Source: Prostheceraeus crozeri (Eukaryota > Platyhelminthes > Polycladida > Euryleptidae). Taken from it: a stretch of DNA of 64,000 bases. The position numbers and the translations under genes were made by a program. Below the pieces are notes generated by a model. The model was not told the DNA's origin and made no database searches. It saw only the letters and a program-made list of their open reading frames with translations. Positions 22,083 to 34,569 of the stretch are shown here, in pieces. The number at the start of each line of letters is the position of its first letter. Position 1 is the stretch's first letter. Location of the stretch: the NCBI GenBank assembly GCA_907163375.1, contig CAJQUW010006858.1:62001-126000 (forward strand), written 5' to 3'.

Positions 22083-23638
22083 TCATTGTCTGTCAAGGGT
22101 TGGGCGACTGGGTGCTTGAATGTTTATTGTGTTTCGGTTGTCATTTTGTGGCCATGGTGGATGCGTTGTGAAGTCGTATGATGTCTCGTTTCCGCTCATG
22201 ATCGAATCAATGAAGTCTACGCCTTGTCTTCGAGCTTCAATTTGGTCACTAAGGTCGTAGTGCCTCATCATGGTCGCTGCCGAATGATTCATGTGCCTGG
22301 ATACTGATGGTATCAAACTGTTGTTCCGGCGAGAAACTTCTGTGGCAGGGACCTTGCGGAAAAGAGACATCAAGACTGGTCTTACTTTTGTCATTTGTTC
22401 AACATTCTTTTTCATGCGCTTACGAAAATTGTTGCTTTCATAAAAAAGAATGTTATTCTGTTCAACGCGAAAAAAGAAAGGCTTCTGAAGAGTCATGATG
22501 TCGAAAGATATCGTAAAAGTCGAGGAGAAAATTTCTTTCTATTGGTGTAACAAAAACAAACGCAGGACCGACAGCTCGATTAGTTTTATGATTTTGCATT
22601 TTAATGACGTAGTCCCTGTCAGGATCACTGTTATCTAACTGTATTCCCGCCAGAACCTCCTCCCAGGTAGAATTCATGAAGGTGACCAATCGTACTGGGT
22701 TGCGCGCGTACAGCATGCTCCCAGATCTCAAAATCCATTTGGATGCAGTCACTAAATTATTGGACGTTCTCAATAGATTTAAGGGGTCTACAAACTCCCT
22801 ACGGTTCCTGGTTTCCGTAAATCTTGCATTGCCTTAAAAGTGTTGTTATACAATACAAGATTGGGAGTTTTATTCGATTTTTTTCGTCTTTGACGTTTGG
22901 TATTTGCTTTAATGTAAAAAGCTATATAATTGCTGGAATATTTAAGGCATTGTTGAAGAAAGTTGTATAAAGACATGAGTGCATTCATGTAATTAGCCTT
23001 TGTATTGGGGGCAAGGCTTTCGTTTTCAATTACTAGTGATGAGATAATATCGTCATTCAGTAACAATTTTGGGTCATCCAGACCCGCTTTTGCCATAAGG
23101 GTACGCAAGGTGGTTAGATGCTTTGTGGTTGACTCTTTATTCTGACACCCATAATTATTTTCATATCGGACATAACCAATTCGTAATTCCTCAAACGAGT
23201 CGATATGGCGATCGTTGATATTCATAGAATCGTGATTCGCCTCAATCACTGATCCGTATGCTTCTCGGCATCTAAAAATTAGATAATTTATTTATTATAT
23301 ATATCAAATGTTTATATCAGGAATTCTAACAAATATTCTTATTGACATGAGGAATTCATGATTAAATATTTATATACTCAAATCGCAATATATATTCACC
23401 TTTCAATGTATTCATAAATGTGTGAATCGGAACCCAATGCCCTGTAATACGCATTCCCCGATCTCAATGTTCTCAATACTATATCATCTTGTATATGGCA
23501 CCTGTTATCATTGAGGTTAGCCGCAATGAGGAATGAAATGTCTACCTCACCAATTGGTGCATGGCATATTTTCATATGCCTGAATAATTGCTGAGATTTT
23601 TCGGTGCATAGTGGGCAATGTCTTGAGAATCTAGGCAT
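22083..23638 (-). pseudogene. tyrosine recombinase, unit 3
   Basis: Exon 1 from ATG 23638, exon 2 from 23271. The seven-A linker keeps the N-terminal half open (to KPGTVG), then the single-base deletion near 22797 shifts the frame. The catalytic half restarts at 22773 and has the common break near 22470. An Asp to Asn change (HKTNRAV) sits next to the Lys motif. Confidence 0.7.
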
Positions 23639-24851
23639 CCTGAAAAAAGGATAATAATATGTACATATTACCACAATAAAGTATAAATCGTACATAAAAT
23701 ATTTTATAAATTTAAATATTATTAAAAATTACCACCTAAATTAAATGCATTCAAATGTCATGGAATATATTGCTTCATGCTAGACATCATTCATTAATTC
23801 TCTTCAATTATGATGCCCTGCTGTATGTTTAAATAAGTCAATTATCTCTTTAAAAATGTGATAAATTATGACCAAATTTGACAAAAAATGAATATTTCCA
23901 AGTTTGACTGAATTTCAGTCAAGTTGAATGGGCCATTTGTCACTTTTCAAATTCATGTTCAGTTAGAATTATGCCTTTGGATAATGAGATACTCTTTTCC
24001 GTATATCCGTAAATTTAAACATTTCATTTCTTCTCATTAAATAGAATAAAGAAAAACAAACACTTGTTCATCCATATCAAATCTGATTATTCAAATTTAT
24101 GTAAATTCGATGATTTCATAGAATGTCTTACGCTTTATCAAAGTTAACTATTTCAAACTGTTTATATACAATAATACATCATCCACAAATATACTTCACA
24201 TATATGTACATGTTGAGATTCTATAAGCTTGATTAGCATGTTCATCATCAACAATTAGAATGGAGGAAGAATGAAATTAAATTTTCAAATTTACATATGA
24301 TACGTCTTTGTACTAATTCTCCATAATCCATCAACACTCCATTCTCGTATTTACAATAATGTACATCATGGCCATTTCATATTTTCTTATCTACATATTT
24401 ACAAACGCTGTTGACCCCAATACAAAGGTTAATGTGTTTCGTGTTTTGCATGTTATGTACTAAAAGATATGACATGTGATTGTTTGTATGATTAACCAAT
24501 TATGACCTGAAATTCAATAATTAGTTCTATATACAATTTAGGTAACAGATTATATTATGCTGTTTGAAATATATATGAATCTACATGTCTATATACATAC
24601 AAATCTTACGTACAAATGTATGCCGAAATCATACGAATACTTTGTCTTATCATGAAATAGTCTTAATTGGTTTACAATGTATGTGATTTTGTAGGAAAGC
24701 CATGATGAATAATAAAGAAGAAATTTTATTTATTTACCTATCATTTTTGAGTGAATCCTATATCGTCGTCCAAAAAGTCACTACTTCACTCTTTATCATT
24801 CTAAATTAAATGCACTATACATATAGCATGTTAATAGATTATGAATTATAT

Positions 24852-25112
24852 TTATAAATCCCTGAACCTAGCTAATGTAGTCCGCGGTCTTATTTTCCCC
24901 ATTTTCACTAAATTGCGGTACTTATCGCGAACTTGCATCCCGGTACGTCGGCCACCAAATAAATTACGCCCAATTATTGCCCAAGAGGGACTTTCATTAC
25001 GTTCAAACTCACTAATGAGTGCCTCTTCTTCATTGGAAGTCCAAGGCACTCGTGTTTTGAATGTTGATGTTGAAGTACCTGTTGTTGATACTGGGCTGTT
25101 AGGTATGCTCAT
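24852..25112 (-). CDS. Myb/SANT (telobox-like) domain, unit 4
   Basis: The domain translation is unchanged. Just upstream, an inserted C near 25220 alters the preceding acidic frame. Confidence 0.7.
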   Translation of the reverse strand: MSIPNSPVSTTGTSTSTFKTRVPWTSNEEEALISEFERNESPSWAIIGRNLFGGRRTGMQVRDKYRNLVKMGKIRPRTTLARFRDL

Positions 25113-25614
25113 GTTATCATTTGTTGAATTTTGAATGTCTGCATTGTCTGCTGAATCAGGTATTGTATTAAAAATTGTGGTTTGAGTGTCAGATTGAGGA
25201 ATGTGTTGATGTGGAGGTGTCCTGCTTGCTGTGGAGGTGGGTTCAAATGACGTGGTTTCTTAATGATGACTCGACTGGAGTAGGTTACTGTGTTTGATGT
25301 GGTTGGTTGATCTGTGTTTACTAAATCCCTATATGTATCTATAATGGTCCTACTTCGGTCGGAGATTTCTGAACAGTCAGAGAAATTGTCTTCCGATTCA
25401 GATGTTAACTCATCGTCATCACATGAATTAGCATCATCCTCAGGCAATTTCTGTACAGTCCATATCATCTTCTCTAATAGGAGATGATGACCTGGCGGGG
25501 TCAATGACGTACACTCCGTCAATTATATTTATCCTAGGTCTGATTCCGCTGTCGGCCATGCGTATCGGAAAAGATTGTAACCTATGTAACAGTTGTGCCA
25601 TTTGAAGTTGTGTA

Positions 25615-27171
25615 TCATTGTCTGTCAAGGGTTGGGCGACTGGGTGCTTGAATGTTTATTGTGTTTCGGTTGTCATTTTGTGGCCATGGTGGATGCGTTG
25701 TGAAGTCGTATGATGTCTCGTTTCCGCTCATGATCGAATCAATGAAGTCTACGCCTTGTCTTCGAGCTTCAATTTGGTCACTAAGGTCGTAGTGCCTCAT
25801 CATGGTCGCTGCCGAATGATTCATGTGCCTGGATACTGATGGTATCAAACTGTTGTTCCGGCGAGAAACTTCTGTGGCAGGGACCTTGCGGAAAAGAGAC
25901 ATCAAGACTGGTCTTACTTTTGTCATTTGTTCAACATTCTTTTTCATGCGCTTACGAAAATTGTTGCTTTCATAAAAAAGAATGTTATTCTGTTCAACGC
26001 GAAAAAAGAAAGGCTTCTGAAGAGTCATGATGTCGAAAGATATCGTAAAAGTCGAGGAGAAAATTTCTTTCTATTGGTGTAACAAAAACAAACGCAGGAC
26101 CGACAGCTCGATCAGTTTTATGATTTTGCATTTTAATGACGTAGTCCCTGTCAGGATCACTGTTATCTAACTGTATTCCCGCCAGAACCTCCTCCCAGGT
26201 AGAATTCATGAAGGTGACCAATCGTACTGGGTTGCGCGCGTACAGCATGCTCCCAGATCTCAAAATCCATTTGGATGCAGTCACTAAATTATTGGACGTT
26301 CTCAATAGATTTAAGGGGTCTACAAACTCCCCTACGGTTCCTGGTTTCCGTAAATCTTGCATTGCCTTAAAAGTGTTGTTATACAATACAAGATTGGGAG
26401 TTTTATTCGATTTTTTCGTCTTTGACGTTTGGTATTTGCTTTAATGTAAAAAGCTATATAATTGCTGGAATATTTAAGGCATTGTTGAAGAAAGTTGTAT
26501 AAAGACATGAGTGCATTCATGTAATTAGCCTTTGTATTGGGGGCAAGGCTTTCGTTTTCAATTACTAGTGATGAGATAATATCGTCATTCAGTAACAATT
26601 TTGGGTCATCCAGACCCGCTTTTGCCATAAGGGTACGCAAGGTGGTTAGATGCTTTGTGGTTGACTCTTTATTCTGACACCCATAATTATTTTCATATCG
26701 GACATAACCAATTCGTAATTCCTCAAACGAGTCGATATGGCAATCGTTGATATTCATAGAATCGTGATTCGCCTCAATCACTGATCCGTATGCTTCTGGG
26801 CATCTAAAAATTAGATAATTTATTTATTATATATATCAAATGTTTTATATCAGGAATTCTAACAAATATTCTTATTGACATGAGGAATTCATGATTAAAT
26901 ATTTATATACTCAAATCGCAATATATATTCACCTTTCAATGTATTCATAAATGTGTGAATCGGAACCCAATGCCCTGTAATACGCATTCCCCGATCTCAA
27001 TGTTCTCAATACTATATCATCTTGTATATGGCACCTGTTATCATTGAGGTTAGCCGCAATGAGGAATGAAATGTCTACCTCACCAATTGGTGCATGGCAT
27101 ATTTTCATATGCCTGAATAATTGCTGAGATTTTTCGGTGCATAGTGGGCAATGTCTTGAGAATCTAGGCAT
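25615..27171 (-). pseudogene. tyrosine recombinase, unit 4
   Basis: Exon 1 from ATG 27171. The linker has six A, breaking the frame into KNRIKLP, and the catalytic half (26386-25994) restarts in the proper frame. The common break near 26000 is present. A DRH to DCH change lies early in exon 2. Confidence 0.7.
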
Positions 27172-28385
27172 CCTGAAAAAAGGATAATAATATGTACATA
27201 TTACCACAATAAAGTATAAATCGTACATAAAATATTTTATAAATTTAAATATTATTAAAAATTACCACCTAAATTAAATGCATTCAAATGTCATGGAATA
27301 TATTGCTTCATGCTAGACATCATTCATTAATTCTCTTCAATTATGATGCCCTGCTGTATGTTTAAATAAGTCAATTATCTCTTTAAAAATGTGATAAATT
27401 ATGACCAAATTTGACAAAAAATGAATATTTCCAAGTTTGACTGAATTTCAGTCAAGTTGAATGGGCCATTTGTCACTTTTCAAATTCATGTTCAGTTAGA
27501 ATTATGCCTTTGGATAATGAGATACTCTTTTCCGTATATCCGTAAATTTAAACATTTCATTTCTTCTCATTAAATAGAATAAAGAAAAACAAACACTTGT
27601 TCATCCATATCAAATCTGATTATTCAAATTTATGTAAATTCGATGATTTCATAGAATGTCTTACGCTTTATCAAAGTTAACTATTTCAAACTGTTTTATA
27701 TACAATAATACATCATCCACAAATATACTTCACATATATGTACATGTTGAGATTCTATAAGCTTGATTAGCATGTTCATCATCAACAATTAGAATGGAGG
27801 AAGAATGAAATTAAATTTTCAAATTTACATATGATACGTCTTTGTACTAATTCTCCATAATCCATCAACACTCCATTCTCGTATTTACAATAATGTACAT
27901 CATGGCCATTTCATATTTTCTTATCTACATATTTACAAACGCTGTTGACCCCAATACAAAGGTTAATGTGTTTCGTGTTTTGCATGTTATGTACTAAAAG
28001 ATATGACATGTGATTGTTTGTATGATTAACCAATTATGACCTGAAATTCAATAATTAGTTCTATATACAATTTAGGTAACAGATTATATTATGCTGTTTG
28101 AAATATATATGAATCTACATGTCTATATACATACAAATCTTACGTACAAATGTATGCCGAAATCATACGAATACTTTGTCTTATCATGAAATAGTCTTAA
28201 TTGGTTTACAATGTATGTGATTTTGTAGGAAAGTCATGATGAATAATAAAGAAGAAATTTTATTTATTTACCTATAATTTTTGAGTGAATCCTATATCGT
28301 CGTCCAAAAAGTCACTACTTCACTCTTTATCATTCTAAATTAAATGCACTATACATATAGCATGTTAATAGATTATGAATTATAT

Positions 28386-28646
28386 TTATAAATCCCTGAA
28401 CCTAGCTAATGTAGTCCGCGGTCTTATTTTCCCCATTTTCACTAAATTGCGGTACTTATCGCGAACTTGCATCCCGGTACGTCGGCCACCAAATAAATTA
28501 CGCCCAATTATTGCCCAAGAGGGACTTTCATTACGTTCAAACTCACTAATGAGTGCCTCTTCTTCATTGGAAGTCCAAGGCACTCGTGTTTTGAATGTTG
28601 ATGTTGAAGTACCTGTTGTTGATACTGGGCTGTTAGGTATGCTCAT
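28386..28646 (-). CDS. Myb/SANT (telobox-like) domain, unit 5
   Basis: Translation unchanged from the other copies. Confidence 0.7.
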   Translation of the reverse strand: MSIPNSPVSTTGTSTSTFKTRVPWTSNEEEALISEFERNESPSWAIIGRNLFGGRRTGMQVRDKYRNLVKMGKIRPRTTLARFRDL

Positions 28647-29147
28647 GTTATCATTTGTTGAATTTTGAATGTCTGCATTGTCTGCTGAATCAGGTATTGT
28701 ATTAAAAATTGTGGTTTGAGTGTCAGATTGAGGAATGTGTTGATGTGGAGGTGTCTGCTTGCTGTGGAGGTGGGTTCAAATGACGTGGTTTCTTAATGAT
28801 GACTCGACTGGAGTAGGTTACTGTGTTTGATGTGGTTGGTTGATCTGTGTTTACTAAATCCCTATATGTATCTATAATGGTCCTACTTCGGTCGGAGATT
28901 TCTGAACAGTCAGAGAAATTGTCTTCCGATTCAGATGTTAACTCATCGTCATCACATGAATTAGCATCATCCTCAGGCAATTTCTGTACAGTCCATATCA
29001 TCTTCTCTAATAGGAGATGATGACCTGGCGGGGTCAATGACGTACACTCCGTCAATTATATTTATCCTAGGTCTGATTCCGCTGTCGGCCATGCGTATCG
29101 GAAAAGATTGTAACCTATGTAACAGTTGTGCCATTTGAAGTTGTGTA

Positions 29148-30705
29148 TCATTGTCTGTCAAGGGTTGGGCGACTGGGTGCTTGAATGTTTATTGTGTTTC
29201 GGTTGTCATTTTGTGGCCATGTTGGATGCGTTGTGAAGTCGTATGATGTCTCGTTTCCGCTCATGATCGAATCAATGAAGTCTACGCCTTGTCTTCGAGC
29301 TTCAATTTGGTCACTAAGGTCGTAGTGCCTCATCATGGTCGCTGCCGAATGATTCATGTGCCTGGATACTGATGGTATCAAACTGTTGTTCCGGCGAGAA
29401 ACTTCTGTGGCAGGGACCTTGCGGAAAAGAGACATCAAGACTGGTCTTACTTTTGTCATTTGTTCAACATTCTTTTTCATGCGCTTACGAAAATTGTTGC
29501 TTTCATAAAAAAGAATGTTATTCTGTTCAACGCGAAAAAAGAAAGGCTTCTGAAGAGTCATGATGTCGAAAGATATCGTAAAAGTCGAGGAGAAAATTTC
29601 TTTCTATTGGTGTAACAAAAACAAACGCAGGACCGACAGCTCGATCAGTTTTATGATTTTGCATTTTAATGACGTAGTTCCTGTTAGGATCACTGTTATC
29701 TAACTGTATTCCCGCCAGAACCTCCTCCCAGGTAGAATTCATGAAGGTGACCAATCGTACTGGGTTGCGCGCGTACAACATGTACCCAAATCTCAAAATC
29801 CATTTGGATGCAGTCACTAAATTATTGGACGTTCTCAATAGATTTAAGGGGTCTACAAACTCCCCTACGGTTCCTGGTTTCCGTAAATCTTGCATTGCCT
29901 TAAAAGTGTTGTTATACAATACAAGATTGGGAGTTTTATTCGATTTTTTCGTCTTTGACGTTTGGTATTTGCTTTAATGTAAAAAGCTATATAATTGCTG
30001 GAATATTTAAGGCATTGTTGAAGAAAGTTGTATAAAGACATGAGTGCATTCATGTAATTAGCCTTTGTATTGGGGGCAAGGCTTTCGTTTTCAATTACTA
30101 GTGATGAGATAATATCGTCATTCAGTAACAATTTTGGGTCATCCAGACCCGCTTTTGCCATAAGGGTACGCAAGGTGGTTAGATGCTTTGTGGTTGACTC
30201 TTTATTCTGACACCCATAATTATTTTCATATCGGACATAACCAATTCGTAATTCCTCAAACGAGTCGATATGGCGATCGTTGATATTCATAGAATCGTGA
30301 TTCGCCTCAATCACTGATCCGTATGCTTCTGGGCATCTAAAAATTAGATTATTTATTTATTATATATATCAAATGTTTATATCAGGAATTCTAACAAATA
30401 TTCTTATTGACATGAGGAATTCATGATTAAATATTTATATACTCAAATCGCAATATATATATTCACCTTTCAATGTATTCATAAATGTGTGAATCGGAAC
30501 CCAATGCCCTGTAATACGCATTCCCCGATCTCAATGTTCTCAATACTATATCATCTTGTATATGGCACCTGTTATCATTGAGGTTAGCCGCAATGAGGAT
30601 TGAAATGTCTACCTCACCAATTGGTGCATGGCATATTTTCATATGCCTGAATAATTGCTGAGATTTTTCCGTGCATAGTGGGCAATGTCTTGAGAATCTA
30701 GGCAT
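29148..30705 (-). pseudogene. tyrosine recombinase, unit 5
   Basis: Exon 1 from ATG 30705. Six-A linker frame break, then the catalytic half 29919-29527 with DPNRNYVIK in place of DPDRDYVIK near the Lys motif, and the common break near 29533. The C-terminal part has HPTWPQ instead of HPPWPQ. Confidence 0.7.
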
Positions 30706-31918
30706 CCTGAAAAAAGGATAATAATATGTACATATTACCACAATAAAGTATAAATCGTACATAAAATATTTTATAAATTTAAATATTATTAAAAATTACC
30801 ACCTAAATTAAATGCATTCAAATGTCATGGAATATATTGCTTCATGCTAGACATCATTCATTAATTCTCTTCAATTATGATGCCCTGCTGTATGTTTAAA
30901 TAAGTCAATTATCTCTTTAAAAATGTGATAAATTATGACCAAATTTGACAAAAAATGAATATTTCCAAGTTTGACTGAATTTCAGTCAAGTTGAATGGGC
31001 CATTTGTCACTTTTCAAATTCATGTTCAGTTAGAATTATGCCTTTGGATAATGAGATACTCTTTTCCGTATATCCGTAAATTTAAACATTTCATTTCTTC
31101 TCATTAAATAGAATAAAGAAAAACAAACACTTGTTCATCCATATCAAATCTGATTATTCAAATTTATGTAAATTCGATGATTTCATAGAATGTCTTACGC
31201 TTTATCAAAGTTAACTATTTCAAACTGTTTATATACAATAATACATCATCCACAAATATACTTCACATATATGTACATGTTGAGATTCTATAAGCTTGAT
31301 TAGCATGTTCATCATCAACAATTAGAATGGAGGAAGAATGAAATTAAATTTTCAAATTTACATATGATACGTCTTTGTACTAATTCTCCATAATCCATCA
31401 ACACTCCATTCTCGTATTTACAATAATGTACATCATGGCCATTTCATATTTTCTTATCTACATATTTACAAACGCTGTTGACCCCAATACAAAGGTTAAT
31501 GTGTTTCGTGTTTTGCATGTTATGTACTAAAAGATATGACATGTGATTGTTTGTATGATTAACCAATTATGACCTGAAATTCAATAATTAGTTCTATATA
31601 CAATTTAGGTAACAGATTATATTATGCTGTTTGAAATATATATGAATCTACATGTCTATATACATACAAATCTTACGTACAAATGTATGCCGAAATCATA
31701 CGAATACTTTGTCTTATCATGAAATAGTCTTAATTGGTTTACAATGCATGTGATTTTGTAGGAAAGTCATGATGAATAATAAAGAAGAAATTTTATTTAT
31801 TTACCTATAATTTTTGAGTGAATCCTATATCGTCGTCCAAAAAGTCACTACTTCACTCTTTATCATTCTAAATTAAATGCACTATACATATAGCATGTTA
31901 ATAGATTATGAATTATAT

Positions 31919-32179
31919 TTATAAATCCCTGAACCTAGCTAATGTAGTCCGCGGTCTTATTTTCCCCATTTTCACTAAATTGCGGTACTTATCGCGAACT
32001 TGCATCCCGGTACGTCGGCCACCAAATAAATTACGCCCAATTATTGCCCAAGAGGGACTTTCATTACGTTCAAACTCACTAATGAGTGCCTCTTCTTCAT
32101 TGGAAGTCCAAGGCACTCGTGTTTTGAATGTTGATGTTGAAGTACCTGTTGTTGATACTGGGCTGTTAGGTATGCTCAT
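31919..32179 (-). CDS. Myb/SANT (telobox-like) domain, unit 6
   Basis: The domain is intact although the recombinase half next to it has been deleted. Confidence 0.65.
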   Translation of the reverse strand: MSIPNSPVSTTGTSTSTFKTRVPWTSNEEEALISEFERNESPSWAIIGRNLFGGRRTGMQVRDKYRNLVKMGKIRPRTTLARFRDL

Positions 32180-32458
32180 GTTATCATTTGTTGAATTTTG
32201 AATGTCTGCATTGTCTGCTGAATCAGGTATTGTATTAAAAATTGTGGTTTGAGTGTCAGATTGAGGAATGTGTTGATGTGGAGGTGTCTGCTTGCTGTGG
32301 AGGTGGGCTCAAATGACGTGGTTTCTTAATGATGACTCGACTGGAGTAGGTTACTGGGTTGCGCGCGTACAACATGTACCCAAATCTCAAAATCCATTTG
32401 GATGCAGTCACTAAATTATTGGACGTTCTCAATAGATTTTATGGGTCTACAAACTCCC

Positions 32459-33297
32459 CTACGTTTCCTGGTTTCCGTAAATCTTGCATTGCCTTAAAGG
32501 TGTTGTTATACAATACAAGATTGGGAGTTTTATTCGATTTTTTCGTCTTTGACGTTTGGTATTTGCTTTAATGTAAAAAGCTATATAATTGCTGGAATAT
32601 TTAAGGCATTGTTGAAGAAAGTTGTATAAAGACATGAGTGCATTCATGTAATTAGCCTTTGTATTGGGGGCAAGGCTTTCGTTTTCAATTACTAGTGATG
32701 AGATAATATCGTCATTCAGTAACAATTTTGGGTCATCCAGACCCGCTTTTGCCATAAGGGTACGCAAGGTGGTTAGATGCTTTGTGGTTGACTCTTTATT
32801 CTGACACCCATAATTATTTTCATATCGGACATAACCAATTCGTAATTCCTCAAACGAGTCGATATGGCGATCGTTGATATTCATAGAATTGTGATTCGCC
32901 TCAATCACTGATCCGTATGCTTCTGGGCATCTAAAAATTAGATAATTTATTTATTATATATATCAAATGTTTATATCAGGAATTCTAACAAATATTCTTA
33001 TTGACATGAGGAATTCATGATTAAATATTTATATACTCAAATCGCAATATATATTCACCTTTCAATGTATTCATAAATGTGTGAATCGGAACCCAACGCC
33101 CTGTAATACGCATTCCCCGATCTCAATGTTCTCAATACTATATCATCTTGTATATGGCACCTGTTATCATTGAGGTTAGCCGCAATGAGGATTGAAATGT
33201 CTACCTCACCAATTGGTGCATGGCATATTTTCATATGCCTGAATAATTGCTGAGATTTTTCCGTGCATAGTGGGCAATGTCTTGAGAATCTAGGCAT
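32459..33297 (-). pseudogene. tyrosine recombinase N-terminal remnant, unit 6
   Basis: The zinc-finger exon (ATG 33297) and core-binding part remain. The catalytic half is lost in the 0.94-kb deletion, and the six-A linker already breaks the frame. It cannot encode an active recombinase. Confidence 0.75.
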
Positions 33298-33632
33298 CCT
33301 GAAAAAAGGATAATAATACGTACATATTACCACAATAAAGTATAAATCGTACATAAAATATTTTATAGATTTAAATATTATTAAAAATTACCACCTAAAT
33401 TAAATGCATTCAAATGTCATGGAATATATTGCTTCATGCTAGACATCATTCATTAATTCTCTTCAATTATGATGCCCTGCTGCATGTTTAAATAAGTCAA
33501 TTATCTCTTTAAAAATGTGATAAATTATGACCAAATTTGACAAAAAATGAATATTTCCAAGTTTGACTGAATTTCAATCAAGTTCAATGGGCCAATGGGC
33601 ACCCATCAAACTGATATTCAGTTAAAAGAGTA

Positions 33633-34455
33633 CCGTATTTCATTGAATAAGAGACGCGTCTCTTATTTTTGTCATATCCCTGATTGATGCGTCTCTTATT
33701 CAGGGGCGTCTCTTATTCAAGGGCGTCTCTTATTTATCAAATGTTCAAGTTTTCATTCTTTCATTAGAAAAAGGTGTCTTAGTTTTTTGCTACTATTGTC
33801 TTAGGTAACCTTTGCATTCCTCACTTAGGCCTATGTCATGGGCAAATTTTGCCAGTAATTTTTCTTACATATATATATATATATACGCTTTATCATAATT
33901 CAGATATTTTGGAAATGAAAGGAGTTTTATGGTTTGTAGTAGCATATCTTGTAGACTCATCTAATACATTGATATACCAGTACATGTTGGCGACTATACA
34001 TGTAGACTAGATCTGAATTTACCGAAACGAAAATACCGATAATCAAGTAGTATTTACAGCAAAAGTTACCGACCGGTACATGACTCCAAATGCAAAGGAA
34101 GCTACCGTATAATGCCTCCTTTAATGGTAGATGAAGTAACCTTAAGTAGACCTGCATGTACGTGTGTACAACATGCCTGTACTGCATGTACAACAACAAG
34201 AAGCCTTATATAGTATACAAGATTGGTCATGATACCCGGTATTTACCAGTAGACTGACTTATTTTACTAAGATAAGTAGGCCTAACAATCGCTCAGGCGG
34301 ATGTAGCTACCACATTACAATAGCCTGCATGTAATATGTCTATAGCAGTCTATTTTTTGTACATGTGTTTCTTATTAAAGTTTTTCCTCTCACGGATGCG
34401 TCTCTTATTCGAGGGCGTCCCTTATTCAAGGGCGTCTCATATTCAAAGAACCATC
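33633..34455. mobile_element. MITE with GCGTCTCTTATTC repeats
   Basis: Both ends carry inverted TTGAATAAGAGACGC-like sequence (left about 33644, right about 34430-34445) and TA dinucleotides at 33631 and 34456. The left end has GCGTCTCTTATTC in four near copies, the right end three, in direct orientation. The inside (33770-34390) is non-coding; the open frame at 33957-34199 looks accidental. It sits between the array and the right flanking repeat. The superfamily is uncertain; TA suggests Tc1/mariner. Confidence 0.6.
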
Positions 34456-34569
34456 TATCATAATGCCATTACAGACACTCTAACTAGTGATACACTCTCA
34501 TAGTAATGACATCATATAGGCCAATTTATCGCTGTAATCACACAAGTTGTCAATATGTACCATTAATTT
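34456..34569. repeat. direct repeat flanking the recombinase array, right copy
   Basis: It matches 12049-12160 closely through TACACTCTCATAGT and GCCAATTTATCGCTGTAATC. Confidence 0.75.

Larger units (their letters stand above)
21321..24851 (-). repeat. array unit 3, full length
   Basis: 3531 bp. It matches unit 2 at the main variant positions but has lost one C in the CTCCCCTACGG segment near 22797. Confidence 0.9.
24852..28385 (-). repeat. array unit 4, full length
   Basis: 3534 bp. It has the unit 2/3 type variants in the recombinase but the GGGCATC variant at the intron acceptor, as in units 5 and 6, so it looks like a mosaic of two copy types. Confidence 0.9.
28386..31918 (-). repeat. 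array unit 5, full length
   Basis: 3533 bp. It shares with unit 6 the CCTATAATTTTTGAG variant downstream of the Myb domain and the GGGCATC acceptor variant. Confidence 0.9.
12185..33600 (-). mobile_element. head-to-tail array of ~3.53-kb tyrosine-recombinase units
   Basis: The same unit recurs with periods 3531, 3535, 3531, 3534 and 3533 (Myb-domain ends at 14255, 17786, 21321, 24852, 28386 and 31919). Copies look almost identical by eye over their full length, including the ~1.1-kb non-coding spacer. The minus strand of each unit carries a zinc-finger exon, a 130-bp intron, a tyrosine recombinase, two acidic open frames and a Myb/SANT domain. The first and last units have large internal deletions. 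I see no terminal inverted repeats and no reverse transcriptase. A Crypton-like element or a cellular gene in tandem are both possible. I do not recognise this exact architecture. Confidence 0.85.
31919..33600 (-). repeat. array unit 6, truncated
   Basis: This copy lacks about 0.94 kb: after GGAGTAGGTTACTG it jumps to GGTTGCGCGCGTAC, removing the acidic frames and the catalytic C-terminus. The repeated bases TACTG at the junction point to a microhomology-mediated deletion. Unit similarity ends near 33600 in the spacer. Confidence 0.85.
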
